Shown piece after piece: positions 9,642 to 17,871 of a DNA stretch of 64,000 nt (the first letter of the stretch is position 1; the number at the start of each line of letters is the position of its first letter). The DNA comes from CBDCHC01 sp965277055 (lineage in GTDB: Bacteria > Pseudomonadota > Gammaproteobacteria > PS1 > Pseudothioglobaceae), in the NCBI GenBank assembly GCA_965277055.1, contig OZ255703.1, positions 1,054,001-1,118,000 on the forward strand, written 5' to 3'. The notes under the pieces are model-generated. The model worked only from the letters and a program-made list of their open reading frames with translations, ran no database searches and was not told the DNA's origin. The position numbers were made by a program, and so were the translations under genes.

Positions 9642-10067
9642 ATGTCTATTGTTCGTACCTATTTGGGTCTTGATTTAGGTACCAAACGTATTGGTGTCGC
9701 AATTGGCAATGACCTCACCTTACATGCGAGAGAGCATAGTGTCATATACACTCATCAAGATGGAAGTATGAATTGGGAAGATATTGAGGCATTGCTCATA
9801 GACTATCGGGTGTATAAAGTGGTGATTGGGATGCCATATGACACTGATGGAGGTGAGCAAATGATGACGGGCTATTGTCGTAATTTTGCCAAGGAGTGTA
9901 CGAAACGTTTTGGTCTAGAGGTAGAATTTGTTGATGAGCGGTTCACTTCAAACCAAGCAAAACGCGAATTAAAGTATAATTACACTCACAAAAAAGCAGA
10001 TCGAGGAGCAGTAGATAAGCGCAGTGCTGAACTCTTACTGCAACAATATTTTAATGATTCATTTTAA
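9642..10067 (+). CDS. ruvX: Putative pre-16S rRNA nuclease RuvX/YqgF
   Basis: A YqgF-family RNase H-fold nuclease of 141 residues, needed for 5-prime processing of 16S rRNA and once proposed as a Holliday junction resolvase. It shows the N-terminal acidic motif GLDLGTKRIGVAIGN (residues 9-23), the VIGMPYDTDGGE loop near 66-77 and FVDERFTSNQAKREL near 103-117, plus the closing DKRSAELLLQQYF. It starts 1 nt after mltB and sits 24 nt before pyrB, a neighbour of yqgF in many proteobacteria. Confidence 0.93.
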   Translation: MSIVRTYLGLDLGTKRIGVAIGNDLTLHAREHSVIYTHQDGSMNWEDIEALLIDYRVYKVVIGMPYDTDGGEQMMTGYCRNFAKECTKRFGLEVEFVDERFTSNQAKRELKYNYTHKKADRGAVDKRSAELLLQQYFNDSF

Positions 10068-10091
10068 AACACATCACCACATGAAACATCT

Positions 10092-11039
10092 ATGCAACAC
10101 AATAGCCAAATTTATAATAATAAACTGATTCATCTATTAAATCTCAGTAGTTTATCCCGGCAACACATTGAGCATATTATTGAAAATGCTAATACGTTTA
10201 TTGATAGCAATGGTAATTTACTCAAGTCCAAAGCATTAGATGATAAAAGTATTGCAAACTTATTTTTTGAACCATCAACCCGTACAAGAAACACCTTTGA
10301 GATAGCAGCAAAACGCTCTAGTGCCAAAGTTATTAACGTAGATATTGAAAACTCAGCTACCAAAAAAAATGAGAGTATTTTGGATACCATGCGTACCCTA
10401 GAAGCAATGCAAATTGATCTATTTGTGATTCGCCATTCTGGTGAACACATGGCTGAAATGGTAGCTCAAAATCTTTCTCGAGTCGCAGTGATTAACGCTG
10501 GTGGCGGGGTGGGAGAGCATCCTACCCAAGGACTATTAGATATTTTGACTATTTACAGACATAAACAGCGCTTTGATAATTTAAATATTGCCATCATTGG
10601 AGATATTAAAAATTCACGAGTAGCTCACTCTGGTATTTATGGCCTTACCGCATTGGGAGTTAAAAATATTCGTTTAGTATCTCCAGAAGCATTAAAGCAT
10701 ACTGCACCAAATTGCACAAATTATGATACTATCAATGAAGCACTAGAAGGTGCAGATGTGGTAATGACTTTACGCTTGCAAAAAGAACGGATGATTGAAG
10801 CACAAATTCCTGATGAAGCTGACTATTTTGCGCACTACGGAATTACCACTGAGCGCATGAGTTTGGTAAAACCTGACGCGATTTTGATGCATCCTGGGCC
10901 AATCAACCGTGGTATTGAACTTGAAAATGCAGTTGCAGACGGACCGCAATCAGTAATTTTAGAACAAGTGCGTAATGGTATTGCGCTTCGTATGGCAGTC
11001 ATGCATTTATTGGTACGTAATCGTATGGGTAATCCCTAA
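10092..11039 (+). CDS. pyrB: Aspartate carbamoyltransferase catalytic subunit
   Basis: A 315-residue aspartate carbamoyltransferase, the committed step of pyrimidine synthesis: carbamoyl phosphate plus aspartate gives carbamoyl aspartate. The carbamoyl-phosphate signature FFEPSTRTRNTFE is at about residues 57-69, HPTQGLLD near 142-149 and MHPGPINRGIE near 267-277. No regulatory subunit (pyrI) or pyrC-like partner is adjacent; murE follows at once (2 nt gap). A class 1B pyrD lies about 4.5 kb downstream. Confidence 0.96.
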   Translation: MQHNSQIYNNKLIHLLNLSSLSRQHIEHIIENANTFIDSNGNLLKSKALDDKSIANLFFEPSTRTRNTFEIAAKRSSAKVINVDIENSATKKNESILDTMRTLEAMQIDLFVIRHSGEHMAEMVAQNLSRVAVINAGGGVGEHPTQGLLDILTIYRHKQRFDNLNIAIIGDIKNSRVAHSGIYGLTALGVKNIRLVSPEALKHTAPNCTNYDTINEALEGADVVMTLRLQKERMIEAQIPDEADYFAHYGITTERMSLVKPDAILMHPGPINRGIELENAVADGPQSVILEQVRNGIALRMAVMHLLVRNRMGNP

Positions 11040-11041
11040 GG

Positions 11042-12403
11042 ATGCAACTGCAAAGCTTAGTTGCCGAACTTGAATATACTGGCAATATAGAAAGTGTAAA
11101 TCAGCCCATTCTCGGTATTGCACAGCACTGTGAACATGTGCAAACGAGTTATATATTTGTCGCACTTCTTGGTGCAACCACACATGGGAATGCATTTATT
11201 TCTGAAGCTATTGCTCGTGGAGCAGTAGCTATTCTTACTGATACGCCTGTAGAGCAGAGTTATCATGTGCCTGTGGTACATGTACCCGAACTTAATACTC
11301 ACCTCCCTCTAATTTTGAAAAGGATGTACCCTGAAGCAACAAATAGGGAAATTATTGCTGTTACGGGCACTAATGGCAAAACAACTGTAGCGCATTTCTG
11401 TGCAACTGCTTTTGATTATCTTGGGCACACTACTCAGGTTATTGGCACACTCACGCATGCACGTACTACTCCAGATATTTGCTCACTGTATCAGATATTA
11501 CACACTAGTAAAGCAGACTACATCTTACTTGAAGTTTCTTCTCATGCACTTATGCAAGGACGCACCAGAGGCTTGATGTTTCGGTTAGCAATATGGACAA
11601 ATCTCAGTCCAGAGCATTTGGATTATCATGGTACTATGGAGCACTACCTCGCAGCAAAACTGCGGATTTGCACCCAGTCACACTATGGGATATTTAATCG
11701 TGATGATGAATATTATAATTCATTTGCTTCTCGGCTCAAGCATGATAGCTATGGGTTAGAGGATATTACGCTCACACCAAAACCCTTTGGGTATGTGTGT
11801 AATCTTGCCCAGACCTTATTTGAGGTGAATGTGTTAGGTGAACATAATATTCGTAATATGCTGGCTGTATTTACTGCACTTGGACAACTTGGATATACCG
11901 TGCTTGAACGTGCTCGGGCATTAATGGAGTTGACTACTCCAGAAGGACGGATGAATAATGTGGGCTTAGCGTATAGCAGAGAATATGATATTTTTGTGGA
12001 TTATGCACATACGCCAGATGCACTCTATCAAAGCATTATGACCTTGCAAGAACATACTTCTAAGCCAATTACCCTAGTATTTGGCTGCGGGGGAGATAGA
12101 GATACGAGTAAGCGCGATAAAATGGGTAATATCGCCTCAGAGTATGCTGATAGAATTATCTTAACCAATGATAACCCAAGAACTGAAGATCCCGAGGCTA
12201 TTATTAGTGACATTGCCAGTGGGATTAAGGAGACATATGAGGTTATTTTAGATAGAGAGTTAGCCATTCATGCGGCTTTAGAAGATAGAAACACTCATGT
12301 GATTTTGCTTGCTGGTAAAGGACATGAAACCTTGCAAATTATCGGTTCAGAGTGTATTCCTAGTAATGATACCGCTATTGTAGCCAATTATCTGACAAAG
12401 TAG
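11042..12403 (+). CDS. murE: UDP-N-acetylmuramoyl-tripeptide synthetase MurE
   Basis: Mur ligase of 453 residues that adds the third residue of the peptidoglycan stem peptide. It shows the P-loop GTNGKTT (109-115), EVSSHALMQGR near 165, the carbamoyl-lysine region, and DNPRTEDP near 378-385. The DNPR box is the established marker for meso-diaminopimelate as substrate, consistent with a Gram-negative cell wall. It is shorter than E. coli MurE (495), mainly at the N-terminal UDP-binding domain. The gene is not next to murF or other dcw genes. Its 3-prime end overlaps the convergent comEC gene by 29 bp. Confidence 0.94.
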   Translation: MQLQSLVAELEYTGNIESVNQPILGIAQHCEHVQTSYIFVALLGATTHGNAFISEAIARGAVAILTDTPVEQSYHVPVVHVPELNTHLPLILKRMYPEATNREIIAVTGTNGKTTVAHFCATAFDYLGHTTQVIGTLTHARTTPDICSLYQILHTSKADYILLEVSSHALMQGRTRGLMFRLAIWTNLSPEHLDYHGTMEHYLAAKLRICTQSHYGIFNRDDEYYNSFASRLKHDSYGLEDITLTPKPFGYVCNLAQTLFEVNVLGEHNIRNMLAVFTALGQLGYTVLERARALMELTTPEGRMNNVGLAYSREYDIFVDYAHTPDALYQSIMTLQEHTSKPITLVFGCGGDRDTSKRDKMGNIASEYADRIILTNDNPRTEDPEAIISDIASGIKETYEVILDRELAIHAALEDRNTHVILLAGKGHETLQIIGSECIPSNDTAIVANYLTK

Positions 12404-14633
12404 GATAGTCCTTGCATTTACGGTGATAAAACTTTGCTTGAGTGAGACGCTCCTCAGTAACAGCTAAGGTATCTAAATCTAGGCGTATTTGCCCACTACA
12501 TGCAGTCATACGCACGGGTATATCTAAATCAGCATATCGCTTTAGGACACTAGGGTGAGGATGACGATATCTATTTTCATAACCACTAGAAATAAGTGCT
12601 AGTTTGGGTTGTACTGCTTGTAAAAACTCTACGCTAGAAGAGGATTTTGACCCATGATGTGGCACAATTAATACCTCTGAAGCTAAACGCTTTCCATATT
12701 GTTGTATGAGATATGCTTCTGCCTCTTGTTCTATATCACCAGGAATCAATATGCTGATATTAGGGGTCTTAATTTGTACGACACACGAACTATTATTACC
12801 GCTAAATGTTTGATTGCTTGATAATACATGTAGGGCAATCTGTCCAATGCGAAGTGTTTGCTCTTTGCAAGTATCTGCTTCGATAATTGATTTAGGAGTA
12901 AATTTTTCCAGTATTTCAGCCTTACCTCCACTATGATCTCTATCTGCATGACTGATAATAAGCATCTCTAACGAGTTAATCTGGTGTGCTCGCAGTAGTG
13001 GGAACAGCACTGCTTGAGCTAATGAAAAGCCCGAGCGAAATTTATCACCAGTGTCAAATACTACTACTCCGTCAGATGTCATTAGCACACTAGATGCACC
13101 TTGTCCCACATCTAGTACACTAAAATAATTCTCTGCCTTGGGAGGTGCGAGTACCAATATCACTAATACTATACCGAGTGGGTAGAGCCGCAATACTCTT
13201 GGTAGTACACTAACAAATACACCAAATGCTAAGAGTACTAATTGCCATTCATGAGAGAGGGAAAACTCTATATAGGAATAAGGTATATTTCCAAGCCAAG
13301 ACAAACATATTAGTAAGATATCAAATACCCAATCAACTCCTGAGAGTATCATACTCGCAATAGCAGCAAAACCTAGCTCAATGAAAAAAACTCCGAGTAA
13401 GGAAAATGGTACGATAACAAATGAAAACAATGGGATAGCCAGACTATTTCCCAAGATAGAGCCAAGGCTGATAAAGCCAAAAAAATACATACTGAGCACC
13501 CCTGAGAAGAGGCTAATAATCCCTTGCATGATGAAGAGGTAATACAACTTTTCTTTTAGCGAAGACGTGCGAATAAACTGCTCACCATAATAGATAATTA
13601 CTAATACCAAGAGAAAGGAAAGATAAAAACTTACTGTAAGAACGGCAAACGGATTAAATAGTAGTACACCAATAAGAGCTACACTAAAGAGTTGAAAGCG
13701 AGTGTAATTTCGTCGTGAAAGTACGCCAAATAAAAATACACCAAGCATAATAAAAGCACGCACCGTGGGGAGTGATAGCCCTGCAAGGAGAGTATATATG
13801 CCGGCAAATACTAAACTCACTATACTAGCAATAATAGGAAATGGGATGCGAGAGGTGATAGCAGAGTAGTTAAATAACAGCCAAGCGAGTACATACCCTA
13901 CACCTGCAATCATGCCAATGTGAAGACCAGATATCACGCTTAAATGAGTAGTATTAGTAGCTTGCAGTACTTCACGCGTAGCCTCAGTAATTGCTGATTT
14001 ATCACCAATAGTTATTGCCCGTAATATTCCAGAGTGGGTGAGATGTTCTGCTAATGCATCTATCCTAGTTGCAATATTTGTGCGTATGTGAGCTATGGGA
14101 TAATGAGTAGTCGTAGTGATAAATTTATAAGGTTTATTCAGTTGAATATACCCCACACCTTGAATTCTTTGACTAAATAAGTATTTTTCATAATCAAAAT
14201 TGTGTGCATTAAAATAGGTATTTGGGGTTTTGAGTTTAATAGTAAAGTGCCATTTATCATTGACATTTAGTGTTATAGGAGCATCTTTACTTGGATATAC
14301 ATTGAGTCGCAGTTTTGCTTGAAATGGAGTGTGAGTGTTAAAGATAATAGTGGACTTATAGTCTGAGTGAGTAACTTGTTCTATAACCCCAGTAGTTTCT
14401 ACCGTAGTATTAAAATATGAAGCAGGGATGCTACTATAGCGAAGCTCATAATATGCAAATGCATAGATAAAGCCAAGCGAGAATAAGATGACGTGCCAAC
14501 GAAATTGCCTAAGGTAATACAGGGTAAATGTGGCAAATATCACTAATCCAATGAGGATAATAGGTGCCATCTCCAAGCTAGGAACTTGGGTGAATGCCAG
14601 TACGCCAAAAAGCATAAAAATAGCCTTAGTCAT
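12375..14633 (-). CDS. comEC: ComEC/Rec2 DNA uptake channel protein
   Basis: A 752-residue ComEC/Rec2-family inner-membrane protein that carries single-stranded DNA into the cell during natural transformation. It has an N-terminal membrane and OB-like region (DUF4131), a central Competence domain with many membrane segments and HLSVISGLHIGM near residue 224, and a C-terminal metallo-beta-lactamase-like domain with SHADRDHSGG near 557 and VPHHGSKSS near 650. All three parts appear intact, so the strain may be competent. It is convergent with murE, overlapping by 29 bp, and its upstream region holds the DnaA-box cluster. Confidence 0.93.
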   Translation of the reverse strand: MTKAIFMLFGVLAFTQVPSLEMAPIILIGLVIFATFTLYYLRQFRWHVILFSLGFIYAFAYYELRYSSIPASYFNTTVETTGVIEQVTHSDYKSTIIFNTHTPFQAKLRLNVYPSKDAPITLNVNDKWHFTIKLKTPNTYFNAHNFDYEKYLFSQRIQGVGYIQLNKPYKFITTTTHYPIAHIRTNIATRIDALAEHLTHSGILRAITIGDKSAITEATREVLQATNTTHLSVISGLHIGMIAGVGYVLAWLLFNYSAITSRIPFPIIASIVSLVFAGIYTLLAGLSLPTVRAFIMLGVFLFGVLSRRNYTRFQLFSVALIGVLLFNPFAVLTVSFYLSFLLVLVIIYYGEQFIRTSSLKEKLYYLFIMQGIISLFSGVLSMYFFGFISLGSILGNSLAIPLFSFVIVPFSLLGVFFIELGFAAIASMILSGVDWVFDILLICLSWLGNIPYSYIEFSLSHEWQLVLLAFGVFVSVLPRVLRLYPLGIVLVILVLAPPKAENYFSVLDVGQGASSVLMTSDGVVVFDTGDKFRSGFSLAQAVLFPLLRAHQINSLEMLIISHADRDHSGGKAEILEKFTPKSIIEADTCKEQTLRIGQIALHVLSSNQTFSGNNSSCVVQIKTPNISILIPGDIEQEAEAYLIQQYGKRLASEVLIVPHHGSKSSSSVEFLQAVQPKLALISSGYENRYRHPHPSVLKRYADLDIPVRMTACSGQIRLDLDTLAVTEERLTQAKFYHRKCKDYPTLSDNWLQ

Positions 14634-14639
14634 CGTGAA

Positions 14640-14870
14640 ACATTAGATTTTTCTAGTGAAACAATCCACAATTTTATGCTAACAAACTCATTTTACAGAT
14701 AAATTATAACATTCAAATATAAGTACATTATAAGTAATTGAATTTACTATAAAATATATATACAATTGATTTTATTGAAAAACCATAAAAAGAGTACTAA
14801 ATTAAGAGAATTACTCCCTTTAGAAAGTAGTTATCCACAGGGTTATCCACAATTTTGTGGATAAGTTACA
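14640..14870. other. Candidate replication origin: DnaA-box cluster beside an AT-rich block
   Basis: The 271-bp gap between comEC and the methyltransferase gene holds three perfect DnaA boxes in 34 bp: TTATCCACA at 14831-14839 and 14843-14851, and its reverse complement TGTGGATAA at 14856-14864. A looser match (CAATCCACA) lies at 14662-14670. Between these, about 14695-14790 is almost pure A+T, as expected of a DNA-unwinding element. This is the standard architecture of a bacterial oriC. No dnaA, dnaN, gidA or parAB gene is adjacent, so it could instead be a DnaA titration or regulatory site. Confidence 0.6.
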
Positions 14871-14904
14871 CAGTACATTTTTAGCCTATTGTTTTGACAG
14901 TTAT

Positions 14905-15525
14905 TTATGAATTTTTATTATGTTGTAACACTGCGTAATGAAATAATTGACTGTCTGTATTAGGTGTAAGATGTTCTTGTGTGAATGCTTCTATTATCTG
15001 AAAATAATCACCAAATATATGCGTTATCTCCTTCGCATCATAGCCCTTAGTAGGTAGATTTGAGCATGTGCGGATTTTGTCATTGGCAAAGGTGGCGATG
15101 ATGGCAATACCAGTTGCTCCTAGACTCTTTGATAACGTATGAGCATAGTTCTGAATATCAAACGCATCAGTGAGAAAGTGAAATACCGCTCGGTCATGCC
15201 AGAGTTGGTATGTTTTGTTGGGTTGAAATGTGGTAATATCAGACTCTATTAACGCTACTTTAGAACCTAAGCGATTCTTGATGCGTTCCAGTGCGTAACC
15301 ACTAATATCTAATCCAGTCAAATGAGTATATCCTGTAGAAATCAGATTGTCCAATAGCATACTATCTCCGCAGCCAATATCAATAATCGCATCATCTGTG
15401 CCTGCATAGTGCTGAATGAGTTGTTGACTGGTTGTTTCACCTACTTGGTACCAGCTGACCTTGGTAGTATCTTTCGTAGCAAACACATTGTCCCAATGTA
15501 GTTTTTTATGTGATTTTTTGTCCAT
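14905..15525 (-). CDS. Class I SAM-dependent methyltransferase
   Basis: A 206-residue Rossmann-fold methyltransferase. Motif I, AIIDIGCGDSMLLD, is near residues 45-58, followed by GLDISGYALERIKNRL near 74-89 and WHDRAVFHFL near 109-118, a segment common in small-molecule and thiol or metalloid methyltransferases. Substrate unknown. It is divergent from pyrD with 35 nt between the starts, so the promoters must overlap. The family call is firm; the function is not. Confidence 0.8.
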   Translation of the reverse strand: MDKKSHKKLHWDNVFATKDTTKVSWYQVGETTSQQLIQHYAGTDDAIIDIGCGDSMLLDNLISTGYTHLTGLDISGYALERIKNRLGSKVALIESDITTFQPNKTYQLWHDRAVFHFLTDAFDIQNYAHTLSKSLGATGIAIIATFANDKIRTCSNLPTKGYDAKEITHIFGDYFQIIEAFTQEHLTPNTDSQLFHYAVLQHNKNS

Positions 15526-15560
15526 ACGGTATAATAATTTAGTGATTATCTTATTATACT

Positions 15561-16541
15561 ATGAATACAAATCCTGCATTATCATCTAAATTACCCACTA
15601 ATCTTGCATCTACTTTTTTAGGGATTGAACTTAACTCTCCTATTGTACTCCTCTCTGGCTGTGTGGGGTTTGGGCAAGAATATACCCGCATTGAAGGGTT
15701 TTCCAACGCTTCTGTGGGTGCAGTATGCCTGAAAGGCACTACTTTAGAAGAGCGCCTTGGGAACTACCCACACCGATTGAGCGAAACCTATAGTGGGATG
15801 ATTAATGCAATAGGGCTACAAAACCCAGGGACTGAAGCGGTGATAACAGATATTTTGCCAAAACTCAAAGACGAGCCGACCAAATTTATTATTAATATTT
15901 CAGGCTCCAGTGTAGAAGAATACGGCGAGATTGCTAAACGATTTGATGACACCGAGATTGACGCGATTGAAATAAATATTTCTTGTCCTAATGTAAAAGA
16001 GGGCGGAGTTGCCTTTGGTAATGACCCAGATATGAGTTATAGGGTGGTAGAAACTTGTCGTAAATACACCACCAAACCTCTGATTACCAAACTCTCACCG
16101 AATCAAACAGATATTGCCTTTTCTGCCAAACGTTGTATTGAAGCAGGGAGTGATGGCTTAGCAGTAATTAATACTCTGATGGGCATGAGTATTGATATTG
16201 ATAAACGCAAACCAGTGATTGGCAATAACCAAGGGGGGCTTTCTGGCCCAGCGATTAAGCCGATTGCACTCCTAAAAGTTCATCAGGTTTATCAGGTAGC
16301 AAAGCATCATAATGTGCCTATTATTGGCCAAGGCGGAATTACCTCAGCCAATGATGCCATTGAATTTATCATCGCAGGTAGTAGTGCGGTAGGCGTGGGC
16401 ACAGCACTCTTTTATGACCCACTTATTTGTGATGAAATCAATACAGGCATTAGCGAATATCTGACAAACAATAATGTACACTCAATCACTGAGTTAGTGG
16501 GAACGCTAGAGCTTAATGATTTCACCAGTAGCTGCAACTAA
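15561..16541 (+). CDS. pyrD: Dihydroorotate dehydrogenase, class 1B catalytic subunit type
   Basis: A soluble dihydroorotate dehydrogenase-like flavoprotein of 326 residues that converts dihydroorotate to orotate. The active-site cysteine lies in NISCPNVKEGG near residues 146-156, with GGLSGPAIKPIAL near 222-234 and the FMN phosphate loop GQGGI near 254. The cysteine nucleophile and lack of an N-terminal membrane helix place it in class 1B (NAD-linked), not the quinone-linked class 2 usual in Gammaproteobacteria. The partner subunit PyrK is not beside it. A related dihydropyrimidine dehydrogenase subunit is a less likely alternative. Confidence 0.85.
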   Translation: MNTNPALSSKLPTNLASTFLGIELNSPIVLLSGCVGFGQEYTRIEGFSNASVGAVCLKGTTLEERLGNYPHRLSETYSGMINAIGLQNPGTEAVITDILPKLKDEPTKFIINISGSSVEEYGEIAKRFDDTEIDAIEINISCPNVKEGGVAFGNDPDMSYRVVETCRKYTTKPLITKLSPNQTDIAFSAKRCIEAGSDGLAVINTLMGMSIDIDKRKPVIGNNQGGLSGPAIKPIALLKVHQVYQVAKHHNVPIIGQGGITSANDAIEFIIAGSSAVGVGTALFYDPLICDEINTGISEYLTNNNVHSITELVGTLELNDFTSSCN

Positions 16542-16561
16542 AATTAACAGCGTCTTTTTTC

Positions 16562-16659
16562 GTATTTCTTTGTTGGATTGCATAATTCATTGCAGTCACA
16601 TACCTTTACGTATGCTCCATTATGAATTACTTATCCGCCTCGAACTAAGAAAAAATACT
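16562..16659. repeat. Long imperfect palindrome, possible MITE or repetitive extragenic element
   Basis: A nearly 100-bp imperfect inverted repeat: GTATTT at 16562 pairs with AAATAC at the far end, GGAT at 16575 with ATCC at 16633-16636, TAATTCAT with ATGAATTA, and CATAC with GTATG around a short CTTTAC loop. It lies just after pyrD and before the decayed toxin-antitoxin pair. It could fold as a hairpin and act as the pyrD terminator, or be a miniature mobile element. No second copy was noticed in the window. Confidence 0.5.
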
Positions 16660-16758
16660 TGTTAATTATCTGTTTTCAATAAGATATTGTTATTCCTTAT
16701 AATTTAAAATCTATTATAATGTATGACATGTTATACACCAACTAACCTTTATATACTT

Positions 16759-16961
16759 ATGCTTTCTGTTCGCCTCTCAAAAGATATTAAAGAAAAACTA
16801 AACACGCTCGCCAAAGTCACCAATGGACCCAAAAGCTTTTATGCAAAAGACGCACTAGAAGAGTACCTCACAGATATGCCTGACTACTACCAAGCACAGG
16901 AGCGCCCAGCCGACATAAGCGTACGTTTATCACCCTTGATGAACTCAAACAATCATTATAG
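16759..16961 (+). pseudogene. RelB/DinJ-type antitoxin gene with a C-terminal frameshift
   Basis: The start matches RelB-type ribbon-helix-helix antitoxins: MLSVRLSKDIKEKL, then FYAKDALEEYLTDMPDYY, the family layout. I chose 16759 because the family begins at this methionine; an upstream in-frame ATG at 16723 would add 12 atypical residues. Near 16932 the reading frame breaks: one base appears lost. In the next frame the expected tail L-D-E-L-K-Q-S-L and a stop at 16959-16961 follow at once. Unrepaired, the frame runs on to 16995 with an unrelated tail. The DNA-binding domain is intact, so a shortened product might still bind its operator. Confidence 0.7.
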
Positions 16962-17167
16962 TAGGGAATGTATGGCAACGCATTATCTTAGATAAACTTC
17001 GTACCACGCTCACCACCAACCCACACATGGGTAAAACATTAGTGGGCGTATGGAGTACGTACCACAGACTTAGAGTAGGGGATTACCGTATCATTTATGA
17101 AATTAAAGAAACAGAAGCTATTGTGGAAGTGATAACGATTCGGCATAGGAAGGAGATGTATAGGTGA
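16958..17167 (+). pseudogene. RelE/ParE-type toxin remnant lacking its N-terminus
   Basis: Directly after the antitoxin remnant, an open frame without a start codon encodes the C-terminal two thirds of a RelE-superfamily mRNA interferase: ILDKLRTTLTTNP, then YHRLRVGDYRIIYEIKE and the terminal ITIRHRKEMYR with its stop at 17165-17167. The LRVGDYRIIYE block and the HRKEMYR end are hallmarks of the family. About 20 N-terminal residues are missing relative to usual length (85-90). With no start codon the toxin is presumably dead. This gene is shorter than most gene finders report. Confidence 0.72.
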
Positions 17168-17871
17168 ATGTTCAGGAAGTAAGGCATCTAGGTAAAAATT
17201 ATAAAATTTATCAAAAAAAAGTAACAATAAAGGATAGAAACTATCAATACTATAAATCACTTGAAAGCCATCCAGTTTTTACACCGTATGAAAACCCAAA
17301 AAAACTTGAAGTGAAATTTGATTCTTATTTTTTTGACTCTGATTTTGTTATTATAGAATTTATAAGTGAACATATACCAATAGATAAAACAATATCCTTT
17401 ATTTTTGAAAATTGCATTTTTAATAGGAGGTATGTTGATAATATTGATCCTAAAGAAACAGATAAAAAATGGTCCACACTTCTAGATAGGTGCCAGTTTT
17501 GCGGCACAACTGAAATTAGAAACTTTACTTATCGTTCTATTGAGAATAAGGCTATTGCCAAATTTCATGGTGAAACAACTTTCAGCGGTACTTTTCAAAT
17601 GGTTACCAAACCACCTGATGTTAAAACCATTAATGATTCCATATCTTCAATAATAACTGACGGTTATTTTGTTTTTAACTCAAATATTAAGTTTAATCGA
17701 GTGAAATTTTATAATATTGACACTCAAAAAAATCAAGCCCAAATCAACCCTATCGAGATGTATATTGAAGGTAAATTGGACAATAAAGGAAATCCACAAG
17801 TTCAGATTGAGTTTAATAACTGTGAGTTTAATAAAAAATTTAAAATAAGAAATAGAGAATGGCGAATTCAA
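17164..17871 (+). pseudogene. Pentapeptide-like membrane protein, 5-prime part, interrupted by IS30 element
   Basis: A GTG-started frame encoding about 236 genuine residues; the final few codons before its stop at 17902-17904 come from the inserted element. It contains spaced aromatic/cysteine strand repeats (FENCIFNRR, LDRCQFCG, IEFNNCEFNKKF), resembling loose pentapeptide-repeat or beta-helix proteins. The same gene resumes in the same phase after the element, W-R-I-Q here and I-Q-E-F-K-S at 18947. The original protein would have been about 570 residues. Function unknown. Confidence 0.7.
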
